DNA of 64,000 nt from contig JANQMR010000030.1 in the NCBI GenBank assembly GCA_028279985.1, forward strand, positions 1-64,000, written 5' to 3'. The notes below the pieces were generated by a model. It was given only the letters and a program-made list of their open reading frames with translations, did no database searches and had not been told where the DNA came from. The translations under genes were made by a program, and so were the position numbers. The DNA comes from Woeseiaceae bacterium. GTDB lineage: Bacteria > Pseudomonadota > Gammaproteobacteria > Steroidobacterales > Woeseiaceae. Every line of letters starts with the position of its first letter. Position 1 is the first letter of the stretch. Positions 1-8,731 of this stretch are shown piece by piece.

Positions 1-862
1 GATTCCGGTAACTGTCGGGCGGGTATGCGCCGCGGTTGTTCGGGTTGTACGCCGGCTGGTTGACGACCGCGAGCACTTCGCCGCTCTCGACGTCCAGCAA
101 GACGATCGATCCGGACTTCGCGCCATGCGCGTGCACGGCCGCCTTGAGCGTGCGGTAGGCGAGATACTGAATCCTCAGGTCGATGCTCGTCCTGAGCTCC
201 CTGCCATGGCGCGCCGGGCGGATGCTCTCGACGTTTTCGACCGAACGTCCGAGGCGGTCTTTCAACACGCGCTTGGCTCCGGGCTCGCCCGACAGCCAGT
301 GGTTGAAAGCCAGTTCCAGGCCTTCCAGGCCCTGGTCGTCGATGTCGGTGAAACCGACCAGATGCCCGACGATCTCGCCGGACGGATAATACCGCCGGTA
401 TTCGCGCTGTACGTTGACCCCCGGCAGCTTCAGCGACATCACCTGCGCCGATTTGTCCGGGCTCACATGCCGTTTGAGATACAGGAACTCGCGATCGATG
501 CTGCGCGTGATCCGGCGGATCAGCTCCTGCGCGTCGAGCTCGAGGAGCTTCGCAAGCCGCGGGACGCTGTCTACCGCGGGCGCCAACTCCCTGGGATTGG
601 CCCAGATACTGTCCACCGGCGTACTGATTGCCAGGGGCTCGCCGTGGCGATCCGTGATCGAACCGCGATGCGCGGAGATGCGTTCGGTACGCAGGTGACG
701 CGTGTCCGCCTGCTCATTGAGAAAATCCTTGTTGAGTACCTGCAGATAAACCGCACGCGCGGACAGCGACGTCGCGGCCAGGCCGAACAGAACCATCAGC
801 AGCGTCACCCTGCGGGCGTTGCGCCTTGCAGCCGTCTTCTTCGTTTCCGCGCCGCGTGTCAT
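1..862 (-). CDS. ftsI: Peptidoglycan D,D-transpeptidase FtsI (PBP3), N-terminal part; runs off the left edge
   Basis: Septal peptidoglycan transpeptidase of the divisome, anchored in the inner membrane. About 287 N-terminal residues are visible. A basic cytoplasmic tail (MTRGAETKKTAARRNARRV) is followed by one membrane segment (LLMVLFGLAATSLSA) and the PBP dimerisation domain, with class B PBP motifs such as RGSITDRHGEPLA and the segment GEIVGHLVGFTDIDDQGLEG. The window ends (NPNNRGAYPPDSYRN) just before the catalytic SxxK motif, so the active site lies outside. The ATG overlaps the ftsL stop as ATGA, typical of coupled translation in the dcw cluster. Family and context agree, so the call is secure. 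Confidence 0.95.
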   Translation of the reverse strand, partial: MTRGAETKKTAARRNARRVTLLMVLFGLAATSLSARAVYLQVLNKDFLNEQADTRHLRTERISAHRGSITDRHGEPLAISTPVDSIWANPRELAPAVDSVPRLAKLLELDAQELIRRITRSIDREFLYLKRHVSPDKSAQVMSLKLPGVNVQREYRRYYPSGEIVGHLVGFTDIDDQGLEGLELAFNHWLSGEPGAKRVLKDRLGRSVENVESIRPARHGRELRTSIDLRIQYLAYRTLKAAVHAHGAKSGSIVLLDVESGEVLAVVNQPAYNPNNRGAYPPDSYRN

Positions 863-1149
863 GGACGTTCGATGACATAAATGTCGTTAGCGGCCGGCCG
901 TTGCAGCGAGAGCCGGTCGTTTGCGACCTGCTCGATCCGCCCGTGGGTAGCCCAGGTACTTTGCTCGATCTGCAATTTTCCCCATTCGATGTTCAGCTCG
1001 TCCCGTTCTTCGGTGAGCCGTTCGAGCTCGACGAAGAGCTTGCGCGACTCGTGTTTGGTGTAGACGATCGCAATTGCACTCAGCACGCATACGCTTGCGA
1101 ACACGAGTACCAGCAGCACGGGGGAACGCGTTTGGCTTCGGGTCGTCAT
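859..1149 (-). CDS. ftsL: Cell division protein FtsL
   Basis: Small bitopic divisome protein that works with FtsB and FtsQ to recruit and activate FtsW/FtsI. The 96 residues are a short basic cytoplasmic start (MTTRSQTRS), one membrane segment (PVLLVLVFASVCVLSAIAIV), then a periplasmic coiled coil rich in L, E and R (RKLFVELERLTEERDELNIEWGK). Length and architecture match the family. The start is the ATG at 1149, which overlaps the rsmH stop by four bases. A longer reading of the same frame (to 1365) would run through rsmH and is rejected. The order rsmH-ftsL-ftsI is the standard one. Confidence 0.93.
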   Translation of the reverse strand: MTTRSQTRSPVLLVLVFASVCVLSAIAIVYTKHESRKLFVELERLTEERDELNIEWGKLQIEQSTWATHGRIEQVANDRLSLQRPAANDIYVIERP

Positions 1150-2075
1150 CGCCGCTCCGCCACTCTCAGTCGCGCGCTTCTGGCCCGCGGGTTGCCGGCG
1201 ATCTCGTCGGGGCCGGCCGTCACCGGCTTGCCGGCCAGGACCAGTTTTGCCTGCCACTCGGCGGGCACCGAGGGCAGGCCCCGGTATTGCTCGGGCTCTC
1301 TCGAGTGCTCGCGGAAAAAACGTTTGACGATGCGGTCCTCCAAAGAGTGAAAGCTGACGACGCACAAGCGGCCGCCCTTGCGGAGCACGCCCAATGACTG
1401 CTCGAGCGCTGCCTGCAACTGTTCGAGTTCCCGGTTGACGAAAATCCGTATCGCCTGGAAAGTCTTCGTTGCCGGGTGAATTTTCTCCCGGCGCCCGGGC
1501 ACCGCGGCCGCGACGATGTCGGCGAGCTCTCCCGTTCGCGTGATCGGCGCGCGGCCACGCGCCGCGACGATCGCGCGGGCGATAGGCCCGGCCATTCTCT
1601 CCTCGCCGAAAGTCGCCAGAACCCGTTTCAAGGTTTTCTCATCCACCCTTGCGATGAACTCGGCGGCGTTTTGACCGGATTCCGGGTCCATCCGCATGTC
1701 GAGCGGTCCGTCACGCAGAAAGCTGAAACCGCGGCCGGCTTCATCCAGTTGCGGCGAGGAAACGCCCAGGTCGAACAGGATGCCGTCGACCCTGCCTTCG
1801 AGTCCCCGTTGCTCCATGACTGTCTCGAGTTGCGCAATTTCGTCTCTCACCAGTTCGAATCGTGGATCGCGCGACAAGGCCTCGGGCGCCGAAGCAACCG
1901 CCGCCGGGTCGCGGTCGATGGCAACCAGCCTTCCCGCAGGGCCCAGCCGCCCGAGAATCGCCCGGCTGTGCCCGCCGCGCCCGAACGTGCCGTCGACGTA
2001 GTTACCGTCCGGCCGTATTGCCAGTCCTTCGAGGACCGGACCTAGCAACACCGGCACGTGTCCGGCGTTGCTCAT
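1146..2075 (-). CDS. rsmH: 16S rRNA (cytosine(1402)-N4)-methyltransferase RsmH
   Basis: SAM-dependent methylation of the N4 of C1402 in 16S rRNA at the decoding centre. The protein is 309 aa, the usual length. Visible motifs: HVPVLLGPVLEGL at the N-terminus; the SAM loop VDGTFGRGGHSRAIL near residues 28-42; AIDRDPAAV; GILFDLGVSSPQLDEAGRGFSFL; and CVVSFHSLEDRIVKRFF near the C-terminus. It lies 15 bp after mraZ and overlaps ftsL by 4 bp. It modifies the same nucleotide as RsmI, encoded 1.4 kb away on the same strand. Also known as MraW. Confidence 0.97.
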   Translation of the reverse strand: MSNAGHVPVLLGPVLEGLAIRPDGNYVDGTFGRGGHSRAILGRLGPAGRLVAIDRDPAAVASAPEALSRDPRFELVRDEIAQLETVMEQRGLEGRVDGILFDLGVSSPQLDEAGRGFSFLRDGPLDMRMDPESGQNAAEFIARVDEKTLKRVLATFGEERMAGPIARAIVAARGRAPITRTGELADIVAAAVPGRREKIHPATKTFQAIRIFVNRELEQLQAALEQSLGVLRKGGRLCVVSFHSLEDRIVKRFFREHSREPEQYRGLPSVPAEWQAKLVLAGKPVTAGPDEIAGNPRARSARLRVAERR

Positions 2076-2090
2076 TACGGAAACATCGAG

Positions 2091-2546
2091 CTAAAACGCG
2101 ATAGTCTCGAGATCGGGCGGCAATTCACCGTCTTCTTCGTCGCCATCGCCGAGCCACGCCTCCCGCGTTTCTTTCCAGGTCGTCTCGTCCCAAAGTTCAA
2201 ACTTGTTACCCTGCCCGACCAGCATCGCGCTTTTCTCGAGCCCGGCGAAATCCCTGAGTTCGCGCGAAATCAGGATCCGGCCGCTCGCGTCCAGCTCGAC
2301 CTCGGTTGCAGAACCGACCATAATCCGAACGATGCGACGCGCGACTTTGTTCATGCTGGGCAGACGCACGAGCTTACGCTCGAGCTCTTCCCAGTCCGGC
2401 AGCGGATAAACCAGGAGGCAGTGGTCCTTGTCCACCGTCACGATGAGCTGGCCGTCACAACGCGCAGCCAGCCGTTCCCGATACCGGGTCGGCACGGCCA
2501 TGCGCCCTTTGGCGTCCAGCGTGACTTTGGTGGCCCCTCGAAACAC
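2091..2546 (-). CDS. mraZ: Transcriptional regulator MraZ
   Basis: First gene of the division/cell-wall cluster and its autorepressor in well-studied bacteria. The 151 residues form two AbrB-like SpoVT repeats: [25 protein letters not shown] at the start and [24 protein letters not shown] in the middle. I chose the GTG at 2546 because the protein then begins [11 protein letters not shown] like other MraZ and has the family length. The open frame continues upstream to an ATG at 2624, but that would add 26 atypical residues and run into the operator repeats. There is no strong Shine-Dalgarno sequence before the GTG, so the exact start is moderately sure. Confidence 0.93.
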   Translation of the reverse strand: MFRGATKVTLDAKGRMAVPTRYRERLAARCDGQLIVTVDKDHCLLVYPLPDWEELERKLVRLPSMNKVARRIVRIMVGSATEVELDASGRILISRELRDFAGLEKSAMLVGQGNKFELWDETTWKETREAWLGDGDEEDGELPPDLETIAF

Positions 2547-2600
2547 GACGGCTCGGGCAGGTCCGGTTTCGCTCTTCTGGCACGAATTCCGGGAGTGATG

Positions 2601-2623
2601 CCCCTTCCTCCCACTTTTCTCCA
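2601..2623 (-). promoter_or_regulatory. MraZ-box cluster (operator) upstream of mraZ
   Basis: Read on the minus strand this stretch is TGGAG-AAAAG-TGGGA-GGAAG-GGGCA: three G-rich pentamers with 5-bp spacers, a 10-bp period. MraZ is known to bind TGGGN repeats with this spacing just downstream of the mra promoter. The cluster starts only about ten bases after the -10 box listed here, where an autorepressor site should be. Binding is inferred from pattern and position. Confidence 0.7.
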
Positions 2624-2632
2624 CTTTTCGAC

Positions 2633-2661
2633 ACTATATGGTCGGCCTCTTGGAGCGTCAA
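2633..2661 (-). promoter_or_regulatory. Sigma-70 promoter of the mraZ-rsmH-ftsL-ftsI operon
   Basis: On the minus strand TTGACG (2656-2661) and TATAGT (2633-2638) are separated by exactly 17 bp. This is the best sigma-70 match I see near the cluster. Transcription would begin near 2626, directly in front of the MraZ boxes. The rest of the gap up to rnpB (2662-2907) shows no ORF with a plausible product and no other site that I can support. Confidence 0.7.
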
Positions 2662-2907
2662 CAGCGCTCCTCTATTAGTGCTTTTTGTACAGAGACTTAG
2701 AGACGATTCAGTGGCCCAAATCGGGCAAAAAGTGGCAAGTTCTGCGCTAGGGGTCTGCGGGTGCGGGCCGGGCTCTCCTTTCTGACCGGGCTCCGACCGG
2801 GCGGATGGAGCGCGTCATCAGCCGACATACCGGTATTCGAAGAGGGCAGCGATTGCGCGGGAAAACGCCGTGCTGGCGCTCCGATTCGACGATTGAAGGC
2901 CGGAAAA

Positions 2908-3282
2908 GCCGGAGCCGGCAATAAGCCGGGTTCTGTCGAGGGCAATCATTCATCTGGGACGGCCGTCACCGGCCGCCTCGAGCAACCTACCCGGGAGTCC
3001 GCTCGGAACCGGCGGCGCGGGCCTAGACCCGCGTACTCCCCTATTTGGTCTTGCTCCGGGCGGGGTTTACCGTGCCGCGAGCCGTTACCGGCCGCGCGGT
3101 GCGCTCTTACCGCACCTTTTCACCCTTACCGGCCGAAGCCGGCGGTTTGTTTTCTGTGGCACTTTCCATGGGCTCGCACCCTCCAGGCGTTACCTGGCGC
3201 CCTGTCCGAAGGAGCCCGGACTTTCCTCCATTCGCCAGCGAACGAGTCGCGAACGAACAGCGATTGCCTGGCCGACTCCGGC
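2908..3282 (-). ncRNA. rnpB: RNase P RNA, bacterial type A (M1 RNA)
   Basis: Catalytic RNA of RNase P, which trims the 5' ends of tRNA precursors. The conserved core GGAGGAAAGTCCGGGCTCC is present on the minus strand near 3230, and the 3'-terminal block ACAGAACCCGGCTTATT near 2920-2936. The ends are set by the P1 helix: GCCGGAGTCGGC (3271-3282) pairs with GCCGGCTCCGGC (2908-2919) with a single G-U pair. The length of 375 nt is very close to that of E. coli M1 RNA. A run of four U follows P1. A possible -10 (TAGAAT) lies upstream near 3296-3301, but without a clear -35. Its place between rsmI and mraZ is common in Gammaproteobacteria. Confidence 0.96.
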
Positions 3283-3451
3283 GTTTCCGACCCGTCATTC
3301 TACCGTATTCGACCGTCCGCACCGCAGGCCGGGAGGGAGATATCCATGAAAAACATGATGAAACACAGTGATTAAACACAGTGAGCCAAAGCACGTGCTG
3401 ATAGCCGTCGTCGGCACCGCCACAAGCACGGTGGCTGTGCGGAAGCCCCCC

Positions 3452-4288
3452 CTATCGGGCCGACGCGAGTTCCAGCAAGCGCCGATACAATTCGTTTCGT
3501 CGGTGACCGGTCACTCGCGCCGCGATCGCGGCAGCCCGCCTGGCCGGCAGCTCTGCGGCGAACTCGAGTAACAGCCGATCGACGTCGGCCGACAATGCGT
3601 TTTGCCGGTCGCCGCCGCCGATCACGATGACGAACTCGCCTCTGGGCTCGATACGCTGCTCGTCGAGCTGTCCGGCAAGCTCGGCAAGCGGCGATGCGAC
3701 ACATTGCTCGTGGAGCTTGGTCAGCTCCCGCCCGATGAAAGCCGGGCGTTCGCCGCCAAAGCACTGCACCAGATCGGCGATCGTCGCGGCGATGCGATGC
3801 ACCGATTCGTAACACACGATCGTCCGGCCCTCGGCAGCCAGCTCCTCGAGCCTTGCGCGCCGCGCCTTGGGCTTGGACGGCAGAAAACCCTCGAAGCAGA
3901 ACCGGTCCGTCGGCAAACCGGCTACCGACAAACCCGCGATCAGGGCGCAGGCCCCCGGGACCGGCGACACCGGTATCCGGTTCCGGTGCGCGGACCTGAC
4001 CAACGCAAAACCCGGATCGCTGAGCAGCGGCGTGCCGGCGTCGCTGACCAGCGCCACCGAATTGCCACTTTTGAGACGTTCAATCAGAAGGGGTGTCACA
4101 CGATCTTCGTTGTGCTCATGCAATGCCATTTGCGGCGTTTTACAGCCAATATGCGATAGCAATCGCCCGGTGTGGCGAGTATCCTCGGCGGCAATCAAAT
4201 CGACGGCCGCGAGCGTCTGGCGGGCCCGCGGCGTCAGATCCTCGAGATTGCCGATCGGCGTTGCCACGACGTACAGGGTGCCGTTCAT
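3452..4288 (-). CDS. rsmI: 16S rRNA (cytidine(1402)-2'-O)-methyltransferase RsmI
   Basis: SAM-dependent 2'-O-methylation of C1402, the same nucleotide modified by RsmH. The protein is 278 aa, a tetrapyrrole-methylase-type fold. Landmarks are GTLYVVATPIGNLEDLTPRA at the N-terminus, AAEDTRHTGRLL, ALHEHNE, and the signature DAGTPLLSDPG at residues 83-93, then PGACALIAGLSVAGLP and FCFEGFLPSKP. The start ATG at 4288 gives the family N-terminus MNGTLYVVATPIGNL. It diverges from lpoA, the usual arrangement. A perfect 12-bp duplication lies directly upstream. Confidence 0.96.
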   Translation of the reverse strand: MNGTLYVVATPIGNLEDLTPRARQTLAAVDLIAAEDTRHTGRLLSHIGCKTPQMALHEHNEDRVTPLLIERLKSGNSVALVSDAGTPLLSDPGFALVRSAHRNRIPVSPVPGACALIAGLSVAGLPTDRFCFEGFLPSKPKARRARLEELAAEGRTIVCYESVHRIAATIADLVQCFGGERPAFIGRELTKLHEQCVASPLAELAGQLDEQRIEPRGEFVIVIGGGDRQNALSADVDRLLLEFAAELPARRAAAIAARVTGHRRNELYRRLLELASAR

Positions 4289-4292
4289 CCGG

Positions 4293-4316
4293 TATCCAAG
4301 CCCATATCCAAGCCCA
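4293..4316. repeat. Perfect 12-bp tandem duplication before rsmI
   Basis: TATCCAAGCCCA occurs twice head to tail, five bases upstream of the rsmI start codon. It is one of a series of junction-located tandem duplications in this window. Confidence 0.9.
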
Positions 4317-4429
4317 GTTCAGTGATTGCAATCGGTCTCGCGGACAACTGACGACAGACGGCCCGCCAAAGACCCGGCCACAGAATACATCCTGGAAGAC
4401 TGTCTACAGACGATCCGCCGGAGATCCGA

Positions 4430-4455
4430 TTGAAGAATACAGTTGAAGAATACAG
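4430..4455. repeat. 13-bp tandem duplication before lpoA
   Basis: TTGAAGAATACAG is repeated twice exactly (4430-4442 and 4443-4455), twelve bases before the lpoA start chosen here. The second copy supplies a TTG in frame with lpoA, which could act as an alternative start. Confidence 0.9.
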
Positions 4456-4466
4456 TGCTGAAAACG

Positions 4467-6422
4467 ATGCCTAATCACAAGCGCCCCGCACGCCGAAGGT
4501 CCCGCCGGGTCGGCCCGCTGCTATTGCTGTCGGCCATTCTCGGCGGCTGCGCGGTTGGCGGAGACTGGAGACCGGGCACATCGGAGGAACGGGCCGCACG
4601 CATGGCGCTGAACGGCGAGTACCTGGAAGCAGCCGGTATCTACATCGGCCTCGCCGGCGACGCGGAGGGCGCCGAGCGTGACCGCCTGACCTTACTGGCG
4701 GTCGAACAATGGCTGAATGCCGGTGACGCCAATCGTGCGCGTATCGCATTTCGAAGCGTCGTGCCGCCGGCCGCCGGACCGGTATTCTGGCTCTGGAGCG
4801 CGAATACCGCGGCGCTGGCGCTGTACGAGGGCGAGCCCGAACGTGCGCTCGAAATCCTCGAACCGCTCAGCCGCGAGTCGCTGCCGCTGGACCACCGCCT
4901 GCGTGTCGAAGCGCTGCGGGCCGACGCCCGGTTTCAGGTTCGGGAGCCGGCCCGGGCCGTCGAACTCCTGATTCAGCGCGAAATCTGGCTCGACGAAGGG
5001 CCGCTGATAAAGAGAAACCGGCAGCGGATATGGAGCGGGCTCTTGGTCAGTAATCCGCAGGTTCTGCGCGAGGCCGGGGAACGCGCAACCAACCCGGTCG
5101 TCCGCGGTTGGCTGTCGCTGGGCTCGCTGGCGACGACGACCGGACAACAGGGGATCGGATGGAGCAACGGCATCGTCCGCTGGCGCGAGCGGCATCCCGG
5201 CCATCCGGCCTTCCTGCTGCTCGACGCGCTGCGGCTGCCGGACGAGACCCTGCTCGAGTATCCGCGCCGGATTGCGCTGTTACTGCCCTTGAGCGGCCGG
5301 GCCGCGAGCGCCGGCAAAGCCATCCAGAACGGCTTTTTGGGCGCTTACTTCGCAACCGCCGGCGGCCTGGACGACCGCCAGACGCTCCGAGTCTATGACG
5401 TCGAAGCAGAAGGCGGCGCTGCGGCGGCCTATGCATCGGCCGTCGCCGACGGCGCCCAATTCGTGGTCGGGCCGTTGCTCCGCGACAGCGTGGCCGAGCT
5501 CGCGAACAACATGCTGGTGCCGGTGCCGGTACTGACCTTGAACTACCTGCCCGACGACAGCCTGGCGCCGCCCGGGCTGTTCCAGTTTGCCCTCGCTCCC
5601 GAAGACGAGGCCCGCTCGGCGGCCGAAAGGGCGCTGCTGGACGGCCATACCCGCGGGGTGGCGCTGGTCCCCGACAACGGCTTGGGGCGCCGGCTGTTGA
5701 CCAGTTTCGCCGACACCTTCGAAGCCGCCGGCGGCACGTTGCTCGACTACCGCGGCTACACACCGTCGAATCAGGATTTTTCGCTGCCGATCGAAAACCT
5801 GATGGCACTGTCGGGCAGCTTTCGCCGTTATCAGCGCTTGCGCGCAAACCTCGGGGAACCGCTGCAGTTCGATCCGCGGCGACGGCAGGATGTCGAGTTC
5901 GTTTTTCTCGCGGCCGATGCACCGGCGGGCCGGCTTCTGAAATCCCAGCTCAAGTTTCACTACTCCGGCGACCTGCCCGTGTATTCGACATCGTCGATCA
6001 ACGCGATGGACGGGCGCTCGAACAACGACCTGAACGGCATACGTTTCGCCGACACGCCGTGGCTGATCGAGCCGCCGGTGTGGATCGACCATCTGCCGGA
6101 AACCTATCGTGAATACTGGCCCGAAGAACGCCGTCTCGGGCGCCTGCATGCGATGGGTTACGACGCCTATCATCTCGTCGCTCCGCTGTTCGCGATGCGC
6201 GGCGGTAAGATCGCCGAGTTGGACGGTGCGAGCGGGCGGCTGTTCCTCGATGCGGACGGTCGCGTGAACCGAAAACTCGCATGGGCCGAGTTTCGGTCGG
6301 GCAATGCCGTGGCGCTGCCCGAACCGGAGGATTTCCAAACGCCGGCCGACGGCGTCGATTACGACGAGCCGACACCACAGGGCCGCGACCCGACATGGTC
6401 TCCACCCGCGCGCGAGCTGTAG
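4467..6422 (+). CDS. lpoA: LpoA, outer-membrane lipoprotein activator of PBP1A
   Basis: Outer-membrane lipoprotein that reaches through the periplasm to stimulate the peptidoglycan synthase PBP1A. The 651 residues begin with a very basic n-region (MPNHKRPARRRSRRVG), a short hydrophobic stretch and the lipobox LGGC, then an N-terminal helical repeat domain and a C-terminal periplasmic-binding-protein-like domain (RRIALLLPLSGRAASAGKAIQNGFLGAYF onward). I prefer the ATG at 4467 to the TTG at 4443 because it gives a normal lipoprotein signal. The final 28 bp overlap yraN. Divergent rsmI and downstream yraN match the conserved rsmI-lpoA-yraN order. Confidence 0.93.
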   Translation: MPNHKRPARRRSRRVGPLLLLSAILGGCAVGGDWRPGTSEERAARMALNGEYLEAAGIYIGLAGDAEGAERDRLTLLAVEQWLNAGDANRARIAFRSVVPPAAGPVFWLWSANTAALALYEGEPERALEILEPLSRESLPLDHRLRVEALRADARFQVREPARAVELLIQREIWLDEGPLIKRNRQRIWSGLLVSNPQVLREAGERATNPVVRGWLSLGSLATTTGQQGIGWSNGIVRWRERHPGHPAFLLLDALRLPDETLLEYPRRIALLLPLSGRAASAGKAIQNGFLGAYFATAGGLDDRQTLRVYDVEAEGGAAAAYASAVADGAQFVVGPLLRDSVAELANNMLVPVPVLTLNYLPDDSLAPPGLFQFALAPEDEARSAAERALLDGHTRGVALVPDNGLGRRLLTSFADTFEAAGGTLLDYRGYTPSNQDFSLPIENLMALSGSFRRYQRLRANLGEPLQFDPRRRQDVEFVFLAADAPAGRLLKSQLKFHYSGDLPVYSTSSINAMDGRSNNDLNGIRFADTPWLIEPPVWIDHLPETYREYWPEERRLGRLHAMGYDAYHLVAPLFAMRGGKIAELDGASGRLFLDADGRVNRKLAWAEFRSGNAVALPEPEDFQTPADGVDYDEPTPQGRDPTWSPPAREL

Positions 6423-6769
6423 GCGACGACGCGGAAAAACGGGCGCTTCGCTTTCTCGTCGCACATGGCTTGAGACCGATTACGCGAAACTACCGCTGCC
6501 GCCTCGGCGAAATCGACCTCATCATGCAGGACGGCAACTGTCTGGTATTCATCGAGGTCCGCTACCGGCGCAAGAACCCGTACGCGAATGCCGCACTGAG
6601 CGTCGACAGGCGAAAACAGCAGAAGCTGCTCAGGGCCGCGGCGATGTACGTCTCCGGTAAACGCTTCAGGAACCCGCCGAAGATGCGTTTCGACATCATC
6701 GGGATCGATCGCGACGAATGTAGCGGGCTGCAGGTGAGCTGGCTCAAAGATGCGTTCCGGCCGGACTGA
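6395..6769 (+). CDS. yraN: UPF0102 family protein YraN (predicted endonuclease-like fold)
   Basis: Conserved small protein with a restriction-endonuclease-like core; its biological role is not established. The 124 residues carry the family motifs GDDAEKRALRFLVAHGLRPITRNYRCRLGEIDLIMQD, then FIEVRYRR (the E-x-R/K of a nuclease-like site) and a C-terminal RFDIIGID. The ATG at 6395 is inside the end of lpoA and gives the family length; the frame is open further upstream but only in the shadow of lpoA. Translation is probably coupled to lpoA. Confidence 0.92.
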   Translation: MVSTRARAVGDDAEKRALRFLVAHGLRPITRNYRCRLGEIDLIMQDGNCLVFIEVRYRRKNPYANAALSVDRRKQQKLLRAAAMYVSGKRFRNPPKMRFDIIGIDRDECSGLQVSWLKDAFRPD

Positions 6770-6790
6770 GCCCGGTGCACCCGGACTGAG
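6761..6790. repeat. Duplicated 3' end of yraN
   Basis: CCGGACTGAG, which includes the yraN TGA stop, recurs 20 bp later (6761-6770 and 6781-6790). Confidence 0.75.
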
Positions 6791-6836
6791 TCCGCCGAAT
6801 CCGGCAAAGCCGCCGGGGCGCCGACTTAACGACTTT

Positions 6837-7238
6837 CTATTTGACGACTTTGAGGTGCGGCCGCTCGCGGGACGGGGCGGCGGCGCGTTCGGGATTCTCG
6901 TTGTCCGCCGCCTGCGTGGACTCGTGCGAGAAAATCATGCCCTGTCCGGTTTCGCGGGCATAAATGCCGAGCACGGCCCGCATCGGTACCCAAACATCGA
7001 AAGGTACGCCGCCGAAACGTGCGCGAAAGGCCACGGCATCGTTGCCAAGCTTCAGGTTGTGCGCCGCCGTCTCGCTGATGTTCAGGATGATCTTGTCGTC
7101 CTTCACGTGCTCCGTGGGGACGACCACGACATCGTGCAGCGCGTCTACGACAATATGCGGCGTATGCCCGTTGTCGGTCATCCACTCGTGCATCGCACGA
7201 ATGAGATAAGGTCTTTTTGAACGGCTAGGATGTGCCAA
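6837..7238 (-). CDS. sspB: SspB, ClpXP adaptor (protease specificity-enhancing factor)
   Basis: Delivers ssrA-tagged proteins to ClpXP. The family N-terminus KRPYLIRAMHEWMTDNGHTPHIVVDA is followed by GNDAVAFRARFGGVPFDVWVPMRAVLGIYARETGQGM, a charged linker, and a C-terminal RPHLKVVK. The last matches the XB tail that docks on ClpX. The best start is the TTG at 7238 (about 133 aa, starting LAHPSRSKRPYL); upstream extension to 7487 overlaps sspA and has no family similarity. No strong Shine-Dalgarno is visible, so the start is the weak point. It follows sspA on the same strand, as in other Gammaproteobacteria. Confidence 0.92.
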   Translation of the reverse strand: MAHPSRSKRPYLIRAMHEWMTDNGHTPHIVVDALHDVVVVPTEHVKDDKIILNISETAAHNLKLGNDAVAFRARFGGVPFDVWVPMRAVLGIYARETGQGMIFSHESTQAADNENPERAAAPSRERPHLKVVK

Positions 7239-7354
7239 GCTCTCAGAATCCCGATGTATCGCCCATATCTTCCAAGGCAAGAGCTTACCACCGTTTGGCG
7301 GCACTGTTGGCAACATTACATATTTCGGCAAAAGCGCGAAGGGCGGCGGCCCCG

Positions 7355-7978
7355 TTACATACGCATCTCTTGTTCCAGCTCGGTGAGGCTCTGCTGAAAC
7401 GACCGGCGCGAGAAGACCCGTTGCATGTAAGCCTCGATGGCTTCCGCTTCGCTGCCGAGCTCGATTCCATACAAGGTCAGACGCCATAGAATCGGCGCGA
7501 TCGTACAGTCGACCAGCGAAAACTCGTCGCTCAAAAAATACGGTTTGGCGCCGAAAAGCTCGGCGCCTTGCAGAATACTCTCGCGCAGCATCTTGCGCGA
7601 TTTGCTGGAGAGCTTACCCTCGGGGTCCGCTTCTTCGGCCAAGGTGTACCAATCGGTCTCGATGCGGAACAGGGCCAGCCTGAACTGCGCGCGGGTCACC
7701 GGATCGACGGGCATCAGCGGCGGATGCGGAAAGCGTTCGTCGAGATACTCGATGATCACCCGCGAATCGTAGAGCGTAAGATCGCGATCGACGAGCGTCG
7801 GGACCGTGTGATAGGGATTGAGATCCATCAGGTCCTCGGGCAGACCCGGACCGGTTACGTTGGCGATCTCGATGTTGATGTTCTTCTCGGCCAGCACCAA
7901 GCGGGTGCGATGGCTGTGAATGTCTGTCGGCCGCGAGAACAGCGTCATCACGGACCGGCGGTTGGGTATTGCGGTCAT
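7355..7978 (-). CDS. sspA: Stringent starvation protein A (SspA), GST-fold RNA polymerase-associated protein
   Basis: RNA-polymerase-associated regulator with a glutathione-S-transferase fold but no transferase activity. The 207 residues match the family throughout: RRSVMTLFSRPTDIHSHRTRLVLAEKNINIEI, LNPYHTVPTLVDRDLTLYDSRVIIEYLDERFPHPPLMPVDPV, then the all-helical C-terminal domain with DEFSLVDCTIAPILWRL. It directly abuts petC (stop 7979) and precedes sspB, giving the conserved petABC-sspAB block. It is likely co-transcribed with the bc1 genes. Confidence 0.96.
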   Translation of the reverse strand: MTAIPNRRSVMTLFSRPTDIHSHRTRLVLAEKNINIEIANVTGPGLPEDLMDLNPYHTVPTLVDRDLTLYDSRVIIEYLDERFPHPPLMPVDPVTRAQFRLALFRIETDWYTLAEEADPEGKLSSKSRKMLRESILQGAELFGAKPYFLSDEFSLVDCTIAPILWRLTLYGIELGSEAEAIEAYMQRVFSRRSFQQSLTELEQEMRM

Positions 7979-8731
7979 TTACTTGACGTCCTTCCAGATT
8001 TCCTTTTTCAGCATGTAGGCAAGCACGAGGAAGATCGTCAGGAAGATGAGCACCCAAACACCGACCGTTCGCCGATCCGAACGAATCGGCTCGGCGATAT
8101 AGGCCAGAAAATTCACCGTATCGCGTACGAATCCGTCATACGCCTCCGCATCGAGCACACCCGCCGTCAGCGGCTCGAAACCTTCGAACTGGCGCGTGAC
8201 GATGCCGTTTTCCGAATGCTCGGAGTAGTTCGCCGCCTGGTACCCCTGCAGTTCCCACAGCACGTGGGGCATGCTGGTGCCGGGCAGGTAAAGGTTGTTC
8301 ACCCCGGTAGGGCTTCCAGGCTCGACATAATAGCCTTTGAGAAAGCTGTAAAGGTAATCCGCACCCTTGGCGCGGGCTATCAGCGACATGTCCGGCGGTA
8401 CCGAGCCGAACCAGCGTTCCGCGTCCTCCGGCGGCATCGCGGTGTTGATGGTCTCGAAGGTCTTGTTGGCATTGAACATCAAGTTGTCGATAAGCTGCTC
8501 TTCCGACAACCCCAGGTGCTTGCCGATAGTCGTGTATCGCACGTATTGCGCCGAGTGACAACCGGCGCAGTAGTTCATGAAGTTGGCAGCCCCCCGTTGC
8601 AGGGACGGAATATTGCCGGGGTCGATGTCGGCCTCTTCCAAAGGCCCGCCGCCGCCCGCGGCATGAACCTGTGTCATCGAGGCGATGGCGCCGATCAGCA
8701 CCAGTTTCGGGATTATTCTCAACTTATGCAT
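7979..8731 (-). CDS. petC: Cytochrome c1 subunit of the bc1 complex
   Basis: Membrane-anchored c-type cytochrome that passes electrons from the Rieske protein to soluble cytochrome c. The 250 residues have a signal peptide (MHKLRIIPKLVLIGAIASMTQVHA), the haem-binding motif CAGCH at residues 55-59, the segment GTSMPHVLWELQG with the likely axial methionine, and one C-terminal membrane anchor (VGVWVLIFLTIFLVLAYML) followed by a basic tail. The start overlaps the end of petB by 8 bp. It is last of the petABC genes. Confidence 0.96.
   Translation of the reverse strand: MHKLRIIPKLVLIGAIASMTQVHAAGGGGPLEEADIDPGNIPSLQRGAANFMNYCAGCHSAQYVRYTTIGKHLGLSEEQLIDNLMFNANKTFETINTAMPPEDAERWFGSVPPDMSLIARAKGADYLYSFLKGYYVEPGSPTGVNNLYLPGTSMPHVLWELQGYQAANYSEHSENGIVTRQFEGFEPLTAGVLDAEAYDGFVRDTVNFLAYIAEPIRSDRRTVGVWVLIFLTIFLVLAYMLKKEIWKDVK

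Noticed and set aside
2547..2624. N-terminally extended MraZ from the ATG at 2624
   Set aside because: The extra 26 residues have no family match and the ATG lies in the MraZ-box cluster close to the predicted transcription start.
5280..6464. 394-codon open frame opposite lpoA
   Set aside because: Antisense shadow in GC-rich DNA.
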